A stretch of DNA of 64,000 bases, taken from contig VUYV01000102.1 in the NCBI GenBank assembly GCA_008711295.1, positions 1,112,496 through 1,176,495 of the forward strand. The letters are read 5' to 3'. Of this stretch, positions 1-12,325 are shown in pieces. This DNA is from Anarhynchus alexandrinus (taxonomy: Eukaryota; Chordata; Aves; Charadriiformes; Charadriidae). The position numbers and the translations under genes are program-made. The notes beneath the pieces were generated by a model. The model ran no database searches. It saw only the letters and a list, made by a program, of their open reading frames with translations, and was not told where the DNA came from. The stretch's first letter is position 1, and each line of letters starts with the position of its first letter.

Positions 1-1152
1 CTTAATAAGTAACCCAATGCTTTAGCAGATTTTCCTCCATATTGACAAGTAACAGAGAGGGCTGCATAGGCTGAAATTACAAGAGTCAGAGGATGCAAAC
101 ATTGCTTGGCCATGTTGGGACAAGATGAAAAAAATAAATGCCCAGTTGTCACTAAAACTAGTAAGAGACACAAAGAAAAGCAAGACAGAGTTCTACAAGG
201 ATGCAAGTAGCAAAAGCAGATTTAGAGAAAGTATGGTCTACTGTTGAATGGGGGAGACAGCCTCCCTGATGGATGATACAGATGATAGTGTCAACCTACA
301 CAGGTGAAACTTGCTCCCTGACCTTCATGCATGCAAGTGTGGTTTCAGAAGGAGAGAGGCACTCAGCAGTGGGAAAGCAACAGTCTGGGGAGTGCTTAAG
401 GAAGTTGCAAGTATTTAAATTTCTGAGGCCAGATGGGACCTGCCAAAAGGTGCTGAAAGAATTGACTGATGTGATTGCAGGGACATTTGTAAGGCCATAC
501 CCAGTGAAAAATTGTGGTGTTTGTGGGAGGATCTTCTACTAGTGGAAAAAGATTAACATTATGCCTGTCTTTATTAAAGGCAAGAGGGACACCTAATTCT
601 AGTCAGCGTCACTTCAGTCCTTGGAAATATAATGGAGAACATCGTCTTCTAATTAATTTGCAAAATGTTAAGCATAAGATAGCAGAAGGGGAGTCAATTT
701 GGGCAAATGATTCTTGACCAGTCTGATTGCTTTCTGTGATGAAATGTAGCTATATGGGTGAGGGAAAAACCCTGGCTGTGCTACCTTGGCTTCAGTAAAG
801 TTTTTGTCACCATCTTTTGCAGCATTCTCATTTGAAAATTAAGAAAATATGGGATGAATGAAGATATTATTGGATGGATTAAATAATGTCTGGACCAGCA
901 AGATAAAAGGATAGCAATTGGTGGCTTGATATTTGGTTGGCAGCCAGTTGCAAATAAATAGCCAAAGGGTCAATGCTGGACTGATGTTATTCATTTCACA
1001 TCTGGATTATGAAATGGGCTGCACCCTCAGCACATTTTCAGATGGTACTAAACTAGGAGAAATGTTTGTTGTGCCAAATGATAGAGGTTCAGTCCAGTGA
1101 GACCATGATAAACTTTGTGAGTGGAACCAGCAGAAACCTTGAGAAGCTCAGG

Positions 1153-1267
1153 AATGAGAACTTCAAAGTTCTGCAAGTGTTGTGGGAAAAAAAAATAATC
1201 CCATGAATCTGTACAACCAGGAAACAGTTGGCTGAGTAACAGGCATATTGAGAAAGAGTCAGGTTTT
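1153..1267. repeat. 115-bp exact direct repeat, left copy
   Basis: These 115 bases are identical to 1383-1497, at an offset of 230. They abut the left end of the young antisense CR1 fragment. The sequence itself belongs to the ancient CR1. It is either an unusually long target-site duplication or an assembly duplicate. Confidence 0.95.
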
Positions 1268-1381
1268 CATAGAATCATAGAATCATAGAATGGTTTAGGT
1301 TGGAAAGGACCTTGAAGATCATCGAGTTCCAACCCCCCTGCCATAGGCAGGGACACCTCCCACTAGACCAGGTTGCCCAAG
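1268..1381 (-). mobile_element. Young CR1 3' end, antisense, 114 bp
   Basis: This is the extreme 3' end of a young CR1. On the plus strand it begins with the reverse complement of the 8-base tail repeat (ATAGAATC, repeated) and continues into GGTTGGAAAGGACCTTGAAG. By eye it differs at one base from the corresponding part of the copy at 47.5 kb. It lies inside the ancient CR1 in the opposite orientation. The copy stops abruptly at an ambiguous base (position 1382), and the same 115 bases flank it on both sides. Its true length may therefore be hidden by an assembly join. Confidence 0.9.
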
Positions 1382-1382
1382 N

Positions 1383-1497
1383 AATGAGAACTTCAAAGTT
1401 CTGCAAGTGTTGTGGGAAAAAAAAATAATCCCATGAATCTGTACAACCAGGAAACAGTTGGCTGAGTAACAGGCATATTGAGAAAGAGTCAGGTTTT
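1383..1497. repeat. 115-bp exact direct repeat, right copy
   Basis: This is the second copy of 1153-1267, following directly on the ambiguous base at 1382. After it the ancient CR1 sequence continues normally, so reading this copy into its right flank gives an uninterrupted, insertion-free version of the locus. Confidence 0.95.
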
Positions 1498-2060
1498 ACC
1501 TATAAACTGCCAGTGTTCTGTCCTCACGAGTAAGCCAAAATGCATAGTGGGTTGAAAGAGGAGGAGTGTGGTCAACAGACTGAGGGAAGTTATTATGTCC
1601 TCCCACTGTGTACCAGGGACACTGTATCTGGAATACTTTGTCCACTTTTGGGCTTCCAGTTTGAAAGGATAAAAGAATGTGGAGAAAGTGGAGCAAGTCC
1701 AAGGTCACATCAGGAGCAAGGAGTGCTTAAGGAAATTTTTCTAGTCAAGTTTGGTTGAGGGGAGTTTGGTTAAGGGGGGACCTTAAATAGTTATGAGGAT
1801 GACAGACCTAAACAAATGTAAGACAAAAAATGAGGGGCAATGGTCACACATTGCAGGTTGGGAAGACCAGATTAAGCATTAGGAAAAATGTCTTCACTAG
1901 GAAGGCAGTGTAGAACAGGCGAGCAAGTTACTCAGATAAGTAGCAGAATCTTCACTCAAGGTTTTCAAGATTTTTTTTTTTGTTGGTAATAAGAGATGTT
2001 TTGAGTGCACTTCAAAACTGATGGTCAGAATAAGTGATTCACCTTCATATCAATGTTGCT

Positions 2061-5000
2061 GGGGGATTTAGGGAAACCTGGTTTGTTTGCTGCTTCCTTA
2101 TATCAAGTGTCTGAACTTTCAAATAACCACAGCTATTACCAGCTTGGTGTTCACCTGAACTAACAGGCAAGAGTCAAATTTACTCCATTATACAAAAGAG
2201 CGTTCCATCAATAGAAGTGTTGCCTTCATTATTAAATTTCTCACTTCTCACAGAATTTTTGAATGGTCTATCAAGTAACAAATTATCAGGTGCATTTGTC
2301 ATCCAAAAGAACTCTTTTTGTAACTGGCAAAAAGAAGAAATATATGTAGCTTTTAGGGGGTATTTTTTGCATTGTTTTGTTTTCTGGAAAGAACTCACAG
2401 AACATGCTTTTTACTTCTATGGATTCTGTGACATGTCCATGAAACTTCAGCAACACAAGATCTTAACAAACCACGTAAAAAATGTCTTGCAATTGCAAAG
2501 TAACATTTCTAGCTCTGACACTGTTTATATCTTTGACAGGAGCAGCTGCCAGAAGACAAGTACAATCAGCTGTTGCTACTGATGACAGCATTTTCACTTT
2601 TGGTGCATAAGTAGAGCACTTAGAAGCCACTGGACAGAAACATAAAAACCTTTTCATACTGAAAGGTTGTTGCCAAGGTTGATCCCTCTCTGTCTCCTTG
2701 TCTGTAGGGTCAGCAACCACTTTCACTGAGACTTTGTCTCTCTAGATTGTTTGAGATTGGCCTGTGGAATTGTGTCAGAAGACTTGGCAAGATATATAAC
2801 ACTCCTGAAATTTAATTTAATTTGGGTTGGCTAAAGATTTCTCTTCTGTATGCATGTTTGGCAGTACAGAGGAAAGCAAAACAAAACAAAAAACTTCAAA
2901 ATAACCCAGAAAGGACTGAGTTCCTTAACAACGAAGGCTCTTAAACTTAGTATAATCAGTGGTGACAGTGCCAGCTGCTGAAGCCACTTTTATCTCTGTG
3001 ATGAGCTATGTGTGCATGCACAAAGCATGCCACTAGGCCAACGTCCAATTTAATTAAATGTAAATGTTTTAGTTGCAACTATTAATGACTGATATGATAT
3101 GGAGAAGGGGAATTCTTAACAAAGTATTCCACTGAACACCCAGACTCTAATCTTGCACTCCACCTTTCTCAGCATTCTTTCACATATCACGCTTCTCTAA
3201 GCTCCAAATGCAAGCTTCCCACTTCCTGCACTTCCTACCAAATTCCATGTCCTCAAACTGAAGCCTAATGCTAAACCCCTTTCCTTCCTCAATCTTACTT
3301 CACATACTCTCATCTGCAGAAATATGGATCCCCAACCTTTTATTTTTCACCGACATCTCCTACTCTCCTACCAATGACCTTTTCTCAAAACTAGGACTCC
3401 AGTTCCCACGTTTCTTTCACCTCAGCAACATCACACCTACCTCACCAACCCCTAAGCTTTTTGTTACTCCTTGGTCCTTAAGAGAGGTCTGGATGTCCAG
3501 GGCTGGCTAGGGTCAGCAGTAGCAGTAGTAATCTCAATTCTGTCCTTGTAAAGACTCTTATAGCAGCTGCTCAGGTGGCACACAAGAACAAATTACTGAA
3601 GTCCAGCTAGCTCTCAGGAATTGTCTATGAAGAGCAATTAATCCTTTAGGCTTGTGTCAGAAGAAGATACAAAAATAGCAATGTTAAGTGGTGATGCACA
3701 GGCTTTTGGTTTGCGCATCACAACTGACACAAAGACTACAATTTAGTTTAATTTCCTCAGTCTTCATACAACACAGGTTCGAAAGAACTTTTTTATTTTT
3801 CTTTTGCCTATCTTCTCCATTTTCCTCATTTTACCCTGTTTTTCAAATCTGTATGGACTAAAGATTAACCAGTCCTGCTTGCACAGGAGTAAGTACTACT
3901 CTGGTTGCATTCACAGAATAGAGAATACTTTCAGATTGCGTAGGCTACCAGGCTACGAAAACCTCATGATATGCAAGGCTCACCCTACACCCACACTTCC
4001 TTCTGATGAGCAAAGAAGTGCAGAACACTTAATCCATTGATTTATATCTGTCATCAGGGCCCTTCAGGCCTGTGTAGGATAGACAGAACCTGGACCAATG
4101 ACTGCATTTCAAAATGTATCTACTGTTTTGAACTTTACTCTCTTCCACAATTTTTTTACAAAATATACAACCTTTAATGACTTTTACGTACTCTTTTAAA
4201 GAATACAGAAAAGATTTCAACTGTGAATTGTCATCCGGTGAATACTAATGCTTGATGCTGCAGCTTTTTACTTACTAGCAAAATAGCTAGTTCCAAACAC
4301 TTCTTATATGTTTACCTAACACAGCGTCAAAGAAACAAGAAAGAACCATTGACTAGCTTTTATGAAAATTGGGTTTGGCAATGAAGGTAAAAGCAGAGAC
4401 TACAAAACTAGTGACTTACTCAGAGATTCAGGCAGTGTCAAGACTTGCACTTTCCCTGGAGCTCAGAACTTTACAACATCAGTTGTAAATTAGCAAGCAT
4501 GGACCAAGTGAAAACAGTGCTATTCATTTTTTATCAGTAGATTTTTGACATTAGTAAGTGCCGCAATCCATTCAAGCCTGCAAAGGGTAGTGGCATTCTC
4601 GCATAGAGAAAGCAAGAAATGCAGTAATATCCAGGTACCATCCTCCTCCCTTTTTATTAGATGTCCTTTGATTGCAGTCGTGAAATGGCTTTATAAAATA
4701 CGCCATTGTCAGGTTAGATTTGAGCTGATGACCATTTTCACCTTGTAGATGATGTGCAGCAATTTGTGCTTAATAAAAGGCTACAGTTACCACACCGATA
4801 CAGAAGACACCACAGTTTCCTCTTTGGAACAGGAAAGCACTGTGCAATTGCAGATGCTATGGTGCAGCAGCTATTGAGAAATGTTACCACTAAAAAGAGC
4901 AACCAGTACACCTGGACTAAACTGTTTCAGATTCCTGAGTGTAATGCAGTATTAAAGTTACATTTTCGAGCTGAGACATCTTGGCAGAAGTCCATTTCAG

Positions 5001-6399
5001 TTAAAGATTTACTGCTAATATTTGCTGAACTAGGAAGGACCGATACTTTTCATGCTGCTTCAGTTTTAATGTTCCCTTGCTGTCAGCACTAGTCTTTGTG
5101 CTGTTCTAAGGCAATTCCACATCAGGGAGGCTGAGGCCAACCACACAACGATCAGCTAAAATAATGCCACAGAGTTCTTGGGATTTGGGCCACAGAGTAT
5201 AATAACTCCTGTACCTGCCTAAAATTTCACATGGATTTTTTTACTAAGCCAACACCTACACTTAAGTGCTCCTTAGTATTGATTGCTTTTCTGTGTTTTT
5301 GCATAAGCAGTCTGGTACAGTGTATTCACATTATAAGGTGATAAAAACAAATGAAGAGATTTCTTGGATTCTTTTTCTTAAAGTTCAATTTTTTGAAGCT
5401 CAGATGTTGGCAGAGAAGAGAAACATGAAAATAAAGTCAAAGGAATTTAGACACAAGTACTTAGCTTGGCATTTGAGCAATCTGTCAATTACCAGTCAGA
5501 AAGGGTTTGTATTGTAAATGTAATGTTTCTCCACACTCTTTTTTAAAGGCATAACCCAGGAAAAAGGTTTCTGCTATTTTTCTTGCAGAATTTCTTCCAC
5601 AGCTTAAATTCTCTTTAAAATAAACAAATAAATAAGCACACATATTCCATTTTACCCTAATCTTTCTTCATAGATGATTTCTGAGTTTAATATTCCTTTC
5701 TGTCTTCATCAGCCCTTGTAGCACTCTGACAGTAACTTCTATTCATCAGTCTTCAGAGTGGCTTGTGGGGTTCAAATTCAGCTGTAACTTTTTGCAGCAT
5801 AGCGCCCACCTTACATCAGAGTGTAAAAAAGTGACTGTTATGTCTCTGAATCACGATGCTCTACCCTTATGTTCGGTTCTATCATCAGTCCATGGCCTCT
5901 TGCAAATGTTATGGCTTCTCAAAGGTATGTCATGTTAAATGCCAGTGTTTCAGATTTGTTTTTCTTAGATGCATTAGCCTGACTTTTCCAAGCTAAATTT
6001 TGCTTTGTTTTTCTCAGCTTGTGTTTTTATAATAGCTTTTGAACTATTGTTTATTTTTTGCTAGAAGCTGTTTGTTCTTCATTCTGCTTTAGCTTTATTT
6101 ATGAATTTCATTAATGTGATTACCTTTGATTGATTGACAGTTAAAGCTACCTGCAGAAGGAAACGTCAGAACTCTGTCCTAGTAACATATATGGTTGCCA
6201 TTTGAGTATATGACAGCTGGGTGAATAGTGAGCTCCAAAAAGCATCTGGAAGATTTGAAAACACCAGTAACTCCACTGTATAAGATGGAAAATAAGCCAG
6301 TAGACTTAGAAAGATGAATGGACTTTTGCAGTGTCTTGATGTGTGCTACGGCATGTAGCTTTACTGTGGCTAGTATCCAGAGTCACATCCAGAGCCACT
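2061..6399. other. Intergenic stretch, no gene recognised
   Basis: I see no gene or recognisable transposon here. A pyrimidine-rich stretch lies at about 3150-3480. The longest open frames (2217-2582 and 4754-5092, both plus strand, 121 and 112 codons) show no family motif, and I do not recognise them. A few short A/T runs are present. Confidence 0.6.
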
Positions 6400-7010
6400 G
6401 TGACCCTACTGAGCATAAGTGGCAGGGTTTTGGAAGCAGGGGGCTGCAGATGTGACCTGCGTGGAGGAGGCCACCAGCCCAGTCTGACACTGGTGTGAGC
6501 AGCCCATCACCAATCAAATTGCAGCCTGACAGGGTACCCAGTGGCACCCCAGCTCAGATACTTTTAAGGAAGAGCAGCAGCCATGAGGGACTGGTGATGC
6601 TCTGGATGCTGTCGGAGACAGGCAGAGGGAGACGCTCTTGGAAAGACACAGCAGAAAAGAGGCTGATGAGGAGACAGCTGAGGGCATGGCTGGAGATACA
6701 GTCTTGGAAGGAGGTGACACATGCTGGGTTAGGGACACTTCTGAGGGATTCTGGCTATGAGCAACCCATGTCAGGGCAGGAATGCACCTAAAGGACTTCA
6801 GCCTTTGGAGGACTCAAGTTAAGGCAGAAAGACTACTGAGGGACTGTGGCCATGGGTGACCCATGCTGTGACAGACACAACCCTGAAGGACTGCAGCTGT
6901 GGACGATCCACACCAGGGCAGGGACACCCCTGAGGGAGTGTGGCCCATGGGCAATACATTCCAGAGCAGAGGAAAATGAAGAAGACAAAGCAGTGGGAGA
7001 GAACCAGTCT
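6400..7010 (+). mobile_element. Old LTR fragment with 47-48 bp internal repeats, plus orientation
   Basis: This fragment matches the reverse complement of the LTR at 53798-56348. Its left part (GGCAGGGTTTTGGAAGCAGG, near 6421) corresponds to the 5' end of that LTR. A degenerate TATA-like block (ATACTTTTAAGG) lies near 6558-6569, where the other copy has TATATTTAA. After it come five tandem units (6732-6969), then the fragment fades near 7000. The downstream part with the poly(A) signal is absent. Divergence is clearly greater than in the 54-kb copy. No coding potential is claimed: open frames here arise from the periodic repeats. Confidence 0.7.
6732..6969 (+). repeat. Five tandem 47-48 bp units inside the old LTR
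   Basis: The units end with a CAG trinucleotide (GGGCAG, AAGGCAG, TGACAG, GGGCAG, GAGCAG) at about 6779, 6827, 6874, 6921 and 6969, giving spacings of 48, 47, 47 and 48 bases. Each carries a variant of CTGAGGGACTGTGGCCATGG. The same unit, reverse-complemented, makes up much of the LTR at 55.1-56.0 kb. Confidence 0.8.
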
Positions 7011-9220
7011 GGAGCATGGGTTAGCAGATAGAAAGCAATACACACGTGAACCCAAGCTCCTGTGCTGTCCATTGCTTCACCAAATGCATTAGGATACATT
7101 TTGTGTAGCCCATATCAAATATGAGAGAAATTGAGACTAAGAAGAGGGGAGAAAGTTAACTATATTCTTTGTGGTTGTTTTTTTTCCCCCACTACCCAAA
7201 TCAATTATGAGAAGCTGGTGTTAATTGACAATATATTAAATGAGGTAAAATTCCCCAAGTTGAGGCTGTTTTCTCTATGACAGCGTTAGATACAGTGGAG
7301 AGGCATTTGAGAAGAGAATTGGAAAGACCGAGGCTGAATGAGAACCTACCTAAGTCATTCTTTGGGATTTGGCAGGGAAAAAAAATGTGTTTAAAGCATT
7401 CATCACGGTGACAATGAAGGCATGATGGTGACAGGCCTCCCTTTACAGTCAAGAATCCTTACACAAAATAGCATCCTAGGCTAGTATTACAAAAGCAGAG
7501 TATTGAGCATTCCTTTTTTGCAAAAGATTCATAACTAAGCAGCAGACTAGGTTCAGCTTCTCATTTTGTAAGTGACTTCTCATACCACGAAGAGCTGTAG
7601 TAGTTGCCATTGTCATTTCTTTTGTATGAAGCTGTTTCATTTGTGCATCCAAATAGGTTTAAGGTGTAAAACCAGTTCTACACTGAATCCTGAGCAAATA
7701 AATTGTGGTACTGAACATATCCAAAGCTATGCAAAAATGTACTAAGGAAATACAGAAATGAGTAATAAAAAATTGAAAGGAATACTTTAAAAAACTTTTT
7801 CCTAACAGATAACATAGTTCTGTGCTGTAAGTTTTCCTGATTAACAAGGGCAGTAAACAGTGTTGAATTAAATCTTTGCTAGAAGAGAATACTGCTTTCT
7901 TTCTCAGGCTCCTTTGGAATGACTTTATTCATATACACAAAAATTCTGAATACTGTCTAAAAGTGGATCTTTTCAAAACAACTGTGTGTGGCTCTTAAAC
8001 ACCCCATCCACCTTCTCTTATGGGCAGTGTTCTGTGTGGGCTCTGGAAGCTCATGTAATAAAATTAGGATGAAAAAATATAAATGAAGCTTCTGGGTTCA
8101 TTAAACACCAAATGGAAAGACAGCTGCCAGGTTGATATGTAAGTCAAGCCCTCTGTGTGTGTTGTGATTTGCAAGTAGAATGCTGTTAGTGTATTAGCTT
8201 CTAAGTGTTTCAGTTTCACATATCTAAAAGCATTAATGCAGCAGGCAACGAAGAACATTTTTTTGTGAAACAATAATATCAAAAGGGAAAGCAACTTAAT
8301 CTTCCACTTCAGCAAGCCTCACATTCATCTTCTCTGGAAATGGTGCATTAGTTGTATTAACCTCTCACAACTGTTTGAGCCTCTATAATCGTCATTTCTG
8401 GAACACCAAATTTTCACTGTTTTAATCTACAAGATTTGGAGGGATTTTTTTTTTTTTTTTCCATAAAATGCACAGCAATCTGAATTTATCATTGTTAACC
8501 AAGAGCTTGTTTGATGTTAGTAAAAGAAAAAGAATTGCTGTGCTGTGCATGTTCTGCTTCCAAGATTATCTTGGACCTATTGAGTACATTAGTACTGTAA
8601 TTTTTGGTGATCCTCAGTTACCTTTCCTATAGTCCCAGAGTGTGAATATGAAATTTCTGGAGCGTGTAGAACCCCCAAGCCTACCCAGAGGCATAGTATG
8701 CCATTAGTACAGTACCACAAGGTTTGAATACCTGCAGGCACATATAGAAAGATTGTCAGCTCCCCTGTAGGTCCTGCTTGGATGAGATGCAGGCAATGCT
8801 GGGGTCACAACGTCCTACCTAAGCTCAGACTAAACACATCCACGCTTGTTCGGGATACTTAATTTACTCAGTGTATCCCACAATAGATTAATTACAGAGA
8901 AATGTGATTCTTTTGTTGATTTGGAGGTATTTTTAGTTAAAAAATAAAACCCAGCATTGAATACATAATGATCACATGCGTTGCTGACCAGCATGTGTTC
9001 TTATTTGATTGATGGGTCCTGGGGATGAAAGCACAGTGCCTGTCATTCATACAGCTCCAGGCAATAGTGGGTGATATATAGGTCTGAATGATTTGTTTTA
9101 CTCTAATTTTGGTTCTAATCCTGCAACCATCAGAAGAAAATCACACAAAAATATTGGTTTTAGATCAAAAGTTCTGCCATTTTTCTAAACAATATAAAGT
9201 ATTTGGTTTTGGTAGAAATA

Positions 9221-9252
9221 TATCTATCTATCTATCTATCTCTATATATATA
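9221..9252. repeat. (TATC)n microsatellite passing into (TA)n
   Basis: Five perfect TATC units at 9221-9240 are followed by TCTATATATATA. Confidence 0.9.
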
Positions 9253-9319
9253 AAAGCATTTGTTTCACAAGATAGAAGGGCTATTCAGAAAACTAGCAGT
9301 GGTATTTCTTTGTCCTACA

Positions 9320-9375
9320 CCAGACAGGTCAGAGTACTAGTCCAGAATGTGGGTGGTCTAGATTCAAGTCCTTTT
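9320..9375 (+). mobile_element. Possible MIR-like tRNA-derived SINE remnant
   Basis: The block AGAGTACTAGTCCAGAATGT followed by a variant of GACCTGGGTTCAAGTCC resembles the tRNA-derived head of ancient amniote MIR-type SINEs. GATTCAAGTCC sits at the place of the pol III B box. Only about 55 bases are recognisable. The reverse complement of 52095-52190 looks similar, which gives weak mutual support. Confidence 0.35.
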
Positions 9376-11597
9376 TGCTTCTCTTTTATGTCACAGAAGA
9401 AAGTGACAATATGAAATCACCTGGAAACTATGTTTTGGGGCTGCACTTTCTCATATTTTCTATTTGATGCTTTTTAATTCTTGATTTTATGGAGAAAGAA
9501 GTAAAAGCCAGTTATCCCAACTCTTCACTAGCAGTTCCTGCATCTTGACCTCTACAGAATATGAAAAAACACTTCAAAACATCAGCCATCCAAGATAACA
9601 TCAGTAAAGAAAGAAAATATGCAGGTAGGAAACCCACAGAAAAACGTGGATCAGCTACTTGTGTTCCCTGGCTGCAGAATTTGTCTAAAGGCTATAACGT
9701 TGCAATTTTGGTGACAGTGGGTGACATGAAAAATTGGTTTTAATTCCTACTTTCCTTCTTTTTATGCTGAGAATGTCCCCAAAGCTTCTTCCTTTTTAGC
9801 TAAAATAAGCTGTAACTTCTATCTTTTTGATACTTTGAAAAGGACAAGTGATGTATGATCCCAGTGCAAAAGTCCCACCTGGAAATGGAAAGAAATACTG
9901 ACCTTCTCTGGCTGCTTTTCTGTCTGTTTTTAATATAAGTCAACTCAAAGAGCTAGTGTTATGGTGAAATAACATTTAAATATCCTACCTCTGATCTTCA
10001 AGACTATTGGGATTCTAGTTTACAAAGATTTTTCAGGCTTCAAAGTATAAATGACTTTTTAAAGCCTGTTAGTAAGTCAGCCTTTTAAAACACACCTTTT
10101 TCTCCCTACTGCCTGTGTTTTTAGTTCAAATTCAATAGAGCATCTCTATGAAAAAATGTGGCATCATTCTGCAGCGTGTCACCAAAGAACAGGGAATTTT
10201 ATGACTTGTTAAACTGCCAGGCTAGGAGCTCAAATCCTGGTGGCTTTAAACAATTTTAATCATATAAACTTACTTTAAAATAACTCTTAAAATCAAGCTG
10301 AAATTGTTAGGTCATACTGTTATCTGAAGTAGCTGCAGAAGTAGTTCAATTGAATCCAATTTAAAAAAAAATACTTTTTCATTTTAACTGCAATGTCATT
10401 ATGGATTGTGAGAGTCTAAGGTCAAATAAACCAGCAGGGCCAGAGAAAGAACCAAGGAGGGGAAAATGCATTTAGTTCTTTTAAATGATAGGAAAATTTG
10501 TGACTTTGAGTAGGGTTTCATAATAGCGATACTTCAGTCAAAGTTCAACTTGAAGGTAATGGAGTATAAAATAATCTCCCATTGAGGACTGACCATGTGA
10601 AATGGCAACAGATGAAAGTAACAGTTTTTAAAACCACTGAAGCACAACCACAAGTGCAATTTGAGGACCAGCATCAACAAATAACTCGAGGAAAAAAGGG
10701 AAGCAAGTTTAGATTATCGTATGATATAAATTGGGAAGAAAGGAGTTTGGGCATCACATTTCAATAATAAAAATGGGACAATTTTAAATTCATTTTTTTC
10801 CACCATGATATCTACTGATATGCTTGAGTCATGGAGTAAATATGGATGTCAAGAGAAGTCAAGTAGTGGTTGATAGCATGGACTTCTGGAAATGGGGTCT
10901 TTATAGTCTTTCTTCTCCATGTGCTGTGGAATCACTGAGCTAAGCTTCCTACCTGCACCTTGATCTCACTCCAGCTATATTTGATCTGCATTTGGATTTT
11001 GGTGCCTTGTAGCAATGTATCAGCCCTTTTAAGTTTCTTTCATCAAATAGTCCCAAGATTGATATAAAATTTATTTTAAAGTAAAGCTCTGATGTTTTTA
11101 CATATATTACTGTCAAAAAGATGCTTATTTCAGGTAAGCTAAAAAAAAAAAAACCAACACCCACAAAAAAAACCAACCCAACAAAAAACCCCAAAATCTT
11201 ATTCCTTAATTTAGAGTAAAGCAGTCTCCTTTCTTTTCCATTCTGTTCCATTTTAAACTACTGGACAATTATACAGAAATGTTATAAACCGTATTCTTAC
11301 TTGAGCTTCTTTTCCACCTGGAATCAAGCCTATAAATTCCTTATAGGATGATAACTTTCTGTACTAAGACAATTTCTTGGGTAAGTTCTAACTTTCGTCA
11401 GTCTGTGGTATATACTTCCTGACTAGAAATTGTATCTTTTTGTTTAACAGCTTTTGATACACTTTTTGTTCATGAATTTGTCTAATTGCTGGTTTAGCCC
11501 ATCTCAAAGGTTAACATGCACAGCATTCTGAACAGGAAGTGCTACAGTTGAATTATATGTTACATGAAAATATATTTTATTCTGTTTATTTTAAAGC

Positions 11598-12325
11598 AGA
11601 ATCATTGAATCATAGAATCGCTGAGGTTGGAAGGGACCTTTAAGATCAAGTCCAACCATTAACCTGCCCTGACAAAACCACTTCTAAACCATGTCCCCAA
11701 GTACCACTTCTACCCTTTTTTTAAACACCTCCAGGGATGGCGAATCCACCACCTCCCTGGGCAGCCTATTCCAATGTTTAATAACCCTTTCAGTGGCAAA
11801 ATGTTTCCTAATATCCAATCTAAACCTCGTCTGACATAACTTGAACCCATTTCCTCTTGTCCTATCACTTGTCACCAGGGAGAAGAGGTCAGCCCCCACC
11901 TCTCTACAACCTCCTTTCAGGTCGTTGTAGAGGGTGATAAGGTCTCCCCTCAGCCTTCTCTTCTCCAGGCTAAACAATCCTAGTTCCCTCAGTCGTTCCT
12001 CATAAGATTTGTCCTCCAGACCCCTCACCAGCTTTGTAGCCCTTCTCTGGACATGCTCCAGAATCTCAATGTCTTTCTTGTAGTGAGGAGCCCAAAATTG
12101 AACACAGTACTTGAGGTGGGGCCTCACCAGTGCCGATTACAGGGGGATGATTACTTCTCTAGTCCTGCTCACCACACTATTCCTGATACGGGCTAGGATG
12201 CTGTTGGCCTTTTTGGCCACCTGGGCATACTGCCGGCTCATATTCAGCCGGCCATCCACCAATACCCCCAGGTCCTTTTCCGCCGGGCAGCTTTCCAGCC
12301 ACTCCACCCCAAGCCCAAGTAGTAC
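11598..12325 (-). mobile_element. CR1 LINE, antisense, 5'-truncated, about 730 bp
   Basis: The 3' end lies at about 11600, where the plus strand reads AATCATAGAATCGCTGAGGT, and the element reads leftward from a truncation near 12325. It keeps the last third of the ORF2 RT region and the 3' UTR. The tail carries only one or two 8-base units. No convincing target duplication was found. Sequence quality suggests middle age, younger than the ancient copies but older than those at 15, 47 and 54 kb. Confidence 0.93.
11684..12127 (-). pseudogene. CR1 ORF2 C-terminal remnant (147 codons open)
   Basis: This open frame encodes the C-terminal region that follows the RT palm in CR1 ORF2. Recognisable blocks are [15 protein letters not shown] near its start, then [50 protein letters not shown] and [10 protein letters not shown], ending LGDMV. 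The open stretch starts only because of an in-frame TAA at 12137-12139, where related copies have a tyrosine codon; the first codon is GTG. The catalytic palm and the endonuclease are lost by truncation, so no activity is possible. It is the longest unbroken stretch of this region in the window. Confidence 0.9.

Larger units (their letters stand above)
1..2060 (+). mobile_element. Ancient CR1 LINE, sense strand, interrupted by a younger CR1
   Basis: This is a decayed CR1 non-LTR retrotransposon that probably extends beyond the left edge of the window. Landmarks follow in the expected order. The endonuclease-RT linker lies near 140-290 and contains GAATGGGGGAGACAGCC. The early RT region is near 420-620. 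A relic of the YLDFSKAFDT block is near 780-825. A stretch like the one before the catalytic aspartates (CACCCTCAGCA) is near 1021, and the region for the LEYCVQFW block is near 1580-1670. The C-terminal region follows near 1850-1960. No reading frame survives beyond about 90 codons, so the copy is inactive. It aligns only loosely with the copy at 19.3-21.1 kb and is much older. The outer limits are approximate. Confidence 0.75.
7011..11597. other. Intergenic stretch, no gene recognised
   Basis: No gene is seen. The stretch holds a TATC microsatellite (9221-9252), a faint SINE-like trace (9320-9375), a poly(T) run near 8444-8460 and an A-rich, C-interrupted tract at about 11140-11195. Confidence 0.6.

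Noticed and set aside
4754..5092. 112-codon open frame on the plus strand with balanced composition
   Set aside because: No recognisable domain, no second exon and no homolog that I know; the length is within what chance allows in 64 kb.
6495..7099. Overlapping open frames on both strands
   Set aside because: They come from the periodic, stop-poor LTR repeat units and are repeat artefacts, not genes.
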